8,036 nt of DNA from Actinomycetota bacterium (GTDB taxonomy: Bacteria > Actinomycetota > Actinomycetes > S36-B12). The stretch lies in NCBI GenBank assembly GCA_009702725.1, contig WLHM01000049.1:1-8036 (forward strand), written 5' to 3'. A model generated the notes under the pieces. The model worked only from the letters and a program-made list of their open reading frames with translations, was not told the DNA's origin and searched no databases. The position numbers and the translations under genes were made by a program. Position 1 is the first letter of the stretch; every line of letters begins with the position of its first letter. Positions 6,375 through 8,036 of this stretch are shown in pieces.

Positions 6375-7058
6375 ATGCGAGATATCGAAATTGAGATCCA
6401 GGGTGATCAGGTAGGCGGTGTCATTGCCTTCCCAGAGTCGGGCGCAGGCCCAGGTGTCATCGTCATTCAGGAGTGGTGGGGGTTGGTGCCCCATATCCAA
6501 AACGTTGTTGACCGCCTGGCCGAAGCAGGTTTTGTGGCACTAGCCGTCGATCACTACCGCGGCGCATTGACCACAGAGCCGGACGAAGCCCAAAAACTAA
6601 TGATGGGTTTACAGGTATCAGCCGCGGCGGACGACTTTGCCGGTGCGGCGGCTTACCTGGTTGGCCGCCCTGAGGTGTCGTCCAGCAAGGTTGCGGTAAT
6701 GGGCTTTTGCATGGGCGGTGGCTTGGCCCTATTAGCCCCTACCGTCAGCGAGCACATTTCCTGCGCTGCTGCTTTTTATCCAGCCATGCCGTGGCCTGAT
6801 TACGCACCGGATTGGGCTAAATACTCGGGTAAATCAGCGATGATTCACAAGGCCGAGTCGGATGAGGATTGGGCCGGCCCAAAGATTGCTGAATACGCTG
6901 CGGCGATTGCCGATCATGGCGGCCAAATCGAGATGTTCGATTACCCTGGCTCCGAGCACGCCTTCTTTAATGATGACCGGCGAGAGGTCTATTCGCCAAG
7001 TCATGCCGGCCTTGCTTGGGAGCGCAGTACTGCCTTCTTCAGGGCCCAATGCACCTGA
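6375..7058 (+). CDS. Dienelactone hydrolase family protein
   Basis: A 227-residue cytoplasmic alpha/beta hydrolase of the dienelactone hydrolase family, which opens lactones such as dienelactone in chloroaromatic breakdown. Many members have other, unknown ester substrates. The N-terminus has GGVIAFPESGAGPGVIVIQEWWGL with Glu33 in the position of the nucleophile-stabilising Glu of the family. VVDRLAEAGFVALAVDHYRG follows. The nucleophile elbow is MGFCMGGGLALL with Cys112. The acid is within AESDEDWAGP (Asp163 or Asp165), and the histidine is His195 in GSEHAFFND. The triad is therefore Cys-Asp-His, as expected. The start is the only in-frame ATG (6375), preceded by a poor Shine-Dalgarno (GGCGAGAA). 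It is separated from the LacI-type gene by the repeat array, so control by that regulator is plausible but unproven. Confidence 0.9.
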   Translation: MRDIEIEIQGDQVGGVIAFPESGAGPGVIVIQEWWGLVPHIQNVVDRLAEAGFVALAVDHYRGALTTEPDEAQKLMMGLQVSAAADDFAGAAAYLVGRPEVSSSKVAVMGFCMGGGLALLAPTVSEHISCAAAFYPAMPWPDYAPDWAKYSGKSAMIHKAESDEDWAGPKIAEYAAAIADHGGQIEMFDYPGSEHAFFNDDRREVYSPSHAGLAWERSTAFFRAQCT

Positions 7059-7115
7059 GGTGATAAGCCAATTCAGCCGGGGTTCTAAGGTTGCCCTGTT
7101 ACTGAACAATGTACG

Positions 7116-7189
7116 GCCCTCGTAGTCCAACTGGCAGAGACACCCGGCTTAAACCCGGCACAGTATGGGTTCAAATCCCATCGAGGGCA
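7116..7189 (+). tRNA. tRNA with anticodon UAA and a short (class I) variable loop
   Basis: A 74-nt cloverleaf. The acceptor stem GCCCTCG/CGAGGGC is 7 of 7 paired. The D-arm is GTCC...AGAC with the last pair C-A, and its loop contains GG. The anticodon stem CCCGG/CCGGC has four pairs and a C-C mismatch at 27-43. The anticodon loop is CTTAAAC, giving anticodon TAA at 7150-7152, which reads UUA (leucine). The variable region is five nucleotides (ACAGT). The T-arm ATGGG/CCCAT is perfect with loop TTCAAAT. The discriminator is A, and CCA is not encoded (ACA follows). Standard bacterial tRNA-Leu is class II with a long variable arm, so the amino acid is uncertain. No recognisable promoter or terminator was seen. 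Confidence 0.85.
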
Positions 7190-7278
7190 CAATTTGTGAG
7201 TCACTCGCTCTCCCTCTTCAGTTCGAAGCGGGCGCCTGTCAGGGCCGTGCAGAAACAGCCCCTCCGCGTCTATCGCGA

Positions 7279-7512
7279 CCTTCTTTTAGTTTCTGGATCA
7301 AGGCTCGATGAGGGCTTAGTTCCCGTCGCGAAGGTCGACCACGCACCAGCATCGAGCCTGCGTGATTATCGCGCTGGGACAGGTGCGATCTCCGGCAAGC
7401 CAACGGGGGCGGACGGGGTGTAGCGGCCGAAGGGAATCGCGTGCGGGCGTTGGGGGTTGCGGATGTCATGCAGCACCTATCTGTCCAGCCCGCCGGTGGT
7501 CTGGGTGGTCAT
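7279..7512 (-). pseudogene. leuA: Broken N-terminal remnant of 2-isopropylmalate synthase (leuA)
   Basis: The minus strand begins at ATG 7512 after AGGAG (7519-7523), giving MTTQTTGGLDR and then an in-frame TAG at 7479-7477. Continuing in the same frame gives NPQRPHAIPFGRYTPSAPVGLP, the recognisable LeuA N-terminus (MPFxRYxPF...LPDRTWP). An extra GA around 7392-7389 shifts the frame. The next frame gives DRTCPSAIITQARCWCVV and DLRDGN-stop-ALIEP, matching LeuA PRWCAVDLRDGNQALIDPM. The TAA (7318-7316) replaces the Gln codon of the metal-binding motif by a C-to-T change. Near 7300 about two bases are missing, after which PETKRR fits the next LeuA residues. Homology then stops; the rest of this enzyme of roughly 550-600 residues is absent. 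Four lesions make a sequencing error unlikely. In life LeuA makes 2-isopropylmalate, the first step of leucine synthesis. Between 7190 and 7278 I see nothing assignable. Confidence 0.85.
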
Positions 7513-7540
7513 GCGGTGCTCCTGAGGTTTCTTCGGGGGT

Positions 7541-7570
7541 GGGACGAGCGATGACGAGTCCCGCAACGGG
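7541..7570 (-). promoter_or_regulatory. Mutually exclusive small hairpins in the leader of the leuA remnant
   Basis: Reading the minus strand towards leuA, CCCG-TTG-CGGG (7570-7560) can form one small hairpin. GGGAC (7562-7558) can instead pair with GTCCC (7545-7541). The GGG at 7562-7560 is shared, so only one can form at a time. The layout, just before the Shine-Dalgarno of leuA, resembles a remnant attenuator. The stems are short and this may be chance. Confidence 0.3.
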
Positions 7571-7632
7571 GTGGTGACAGTCAGTTCTGTCGTGTTGGCA
7601 TCTTGCCCAGGATCGAGACGTTGGTTTAAAGT

Positions 7633-8036
7633 ATGCGCCGAATAGTGGTATCCGGCCCGGGTAATAGCGAGGTTACATTGCTGTCAGGACTTAGCAAGAG
7701 CGGTGCGTTGCGCAAGGTCGCCGTGGCTGGTGTCTTAGTGGCGGCCATCGCTGCGACTGTCGCGTCAGGTCCAGAGTCGAATAACTCTGGTTCCGGGCCA
7801 TCGCCGAGCCCGACGGGGACAGAGTCTAGCCCGGCAGGCTCTTCAACGCTGGTGCAGACGACCGTCACGTGGACGGGATCCGGCACCGTCTCGGCGAAGG
7901 TCCTGCCCCGGCCCACCTCCTCAACGGACCCGGCGCAGGCATCTATCGACCTCGCCCCCGGTGCGAACCCCGGTCTGCTCACGGCAACCGCGACACCGGC
8001 GGTTGATGGTGTTCCACTTCAGTACGAGGTCCGCAC
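7633..8036 (+). CDS. Ser/Thr/Pro-rich exported or membrane-anchored protein, 5' part
   Basis: An open frame of 134 codons runs from ATG 7633 to the window edge. A TAA sits in frame at 7627-7629, so this is the first possible ATG. The N-terminus MRRIVVSGPGNSEVTLLSGL is followed by a basic stretch and one hydrophobic segment, LRKVAVAGVLVAAIAATVA (about 26-44). This is a late signal peptide or a type II membrane anchor. A low-complexity Ser/Pro/Gly linker follows (SNNSGSGPSPSPTGTESSP). Then comes TLVQTTVTWTGSGTVSAKV, which alternates like beta strands, and SIDLAPGANPGLLTATATP. I do not recognise a family. Third codon positions are overwhelmingly G or C, unlike the operon to the left, which supports real coding on this strand and a different origin. 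The start has no clear Shine-Dalgarno, and TTTAAA right before it could be part of a -10. Confidence 0.65.
   Translation, partial: MRRIVVSGPGNSEVTLLSGLSKSGALRKVAVAGVLVAAIAATVASGPESNNSGSGPSPSPTGTESSPAGSSTLVQTTVTWTGSGTVSAKVLPRPTSSTDPAQASIDLAPGANPGLLTATATPAVDGVPLQYEVR

Noticed and set aside
7052..7062. Palindrome CACCTGAGGTG over the hydrolase stop codon
   Set aside because: It is only 5-bp arms at a single location, with no U-tract or repeat elsewhere, so chance is likely.
7116..7189. Suppressor tRNA reading the UAA stop codon
   Set aside because: The anticodon is 5'-UAA-3', which reads UUA; an ochre suppressor would need UUA as anticodon.
7188..7198. Small dyad CACAATTTGTG after the tRNA
   Set aside because: It is too short and AT-rich to call a terminator or attachment site.
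7109..7423. Plus-strand 104-residue ORF
   Set aside because: It runs through the tRNA and antisense to the leuA remnant, with no Shine-Dalgarno and no family resemblance.
7239..7469. Minus-strand 76-residue ORF starting MTSATPNARTRF
   Set aside because: It is an out-of-frame reading of the leuA remnant; the LeuA-like residues are in the other two frames.
7626..7982. Minus-strand 118-residue ORF
   Set aside because: It is antisense to the 7633 frame; the GC-rich third positions support the plus strand.

Overview
The window reads as a moderate-GC actinobacterial chromosome segment. The closest family resemblances I recognise are actinobacterial: a lysyl-tRNA synthetase of the mycobacterial LysS type, a short single-domain N-acetylglutamate synthase like Rv2747, an Ami1/Rv3717-like cell-wall amidase, and the DUF501-Ppx/GppA pair that sits together in many actinomycetes. 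No finer taxonomic assignment is supported. These are identifications from memory of the families, not from a search.

Left part (1-1057): a HAD-superfamily hydrolase runs off the left edge on the minus strand. Divergent from it is a two-helix membrane protein of a family often mislabelled 'LigA dioxygenase'. It is followed by a cluster of CTAG tetranucleotides and a strong hairpin that probably ends this transcript just ahead of lysS.

Central part (1058-6283): a tightly packed plus-strand operon. lysS is followed after 1 nt by argA, then by an exported N-acetylmuramoyl-L-alanine amidase, a DUF501 protein and a Ppx/GppA phosphatase. Each of the last four junctions is a 4-nt ATGA/GTGA overlap or a 1-nt gap, so translational coupling is likely. 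The operon combines protein synthesis, arginine biosynthesis, wall remodelling and polyphosphate/(p)ppGpp metabolism. A LacI-family regulator follows 23 nt later with its own strong Shine-Dalgarno sequence. Its stop codon lies inside the first of three 17-bp tandem repeats that occupy the gap before a dienelactone hydrolase gene (6375-7058).

Right part (7059-8036): a tRNA-like gene with anticodon UAA but a short class I variable loop. Beyond it the character of the sequence changes. A broken N-terminal piece of leuA (2-isopropylmalate synthase) lies on the minus strand, with an in-frame TAG, a 2-nt insertion and a TAA inside the catalytic motif. Then comes the start of a Ser/Thr/Pro-rich exported or membrane-anchored protein with strongly GC-rich third codon positions, cut by the window edge. 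The tRNA, the dead gene and the composition shift together suggest the edge of an acquired or decaying region. The most interesting items are the odd tRNA, the leuA remnant beside it and the 17-bp repeat array.
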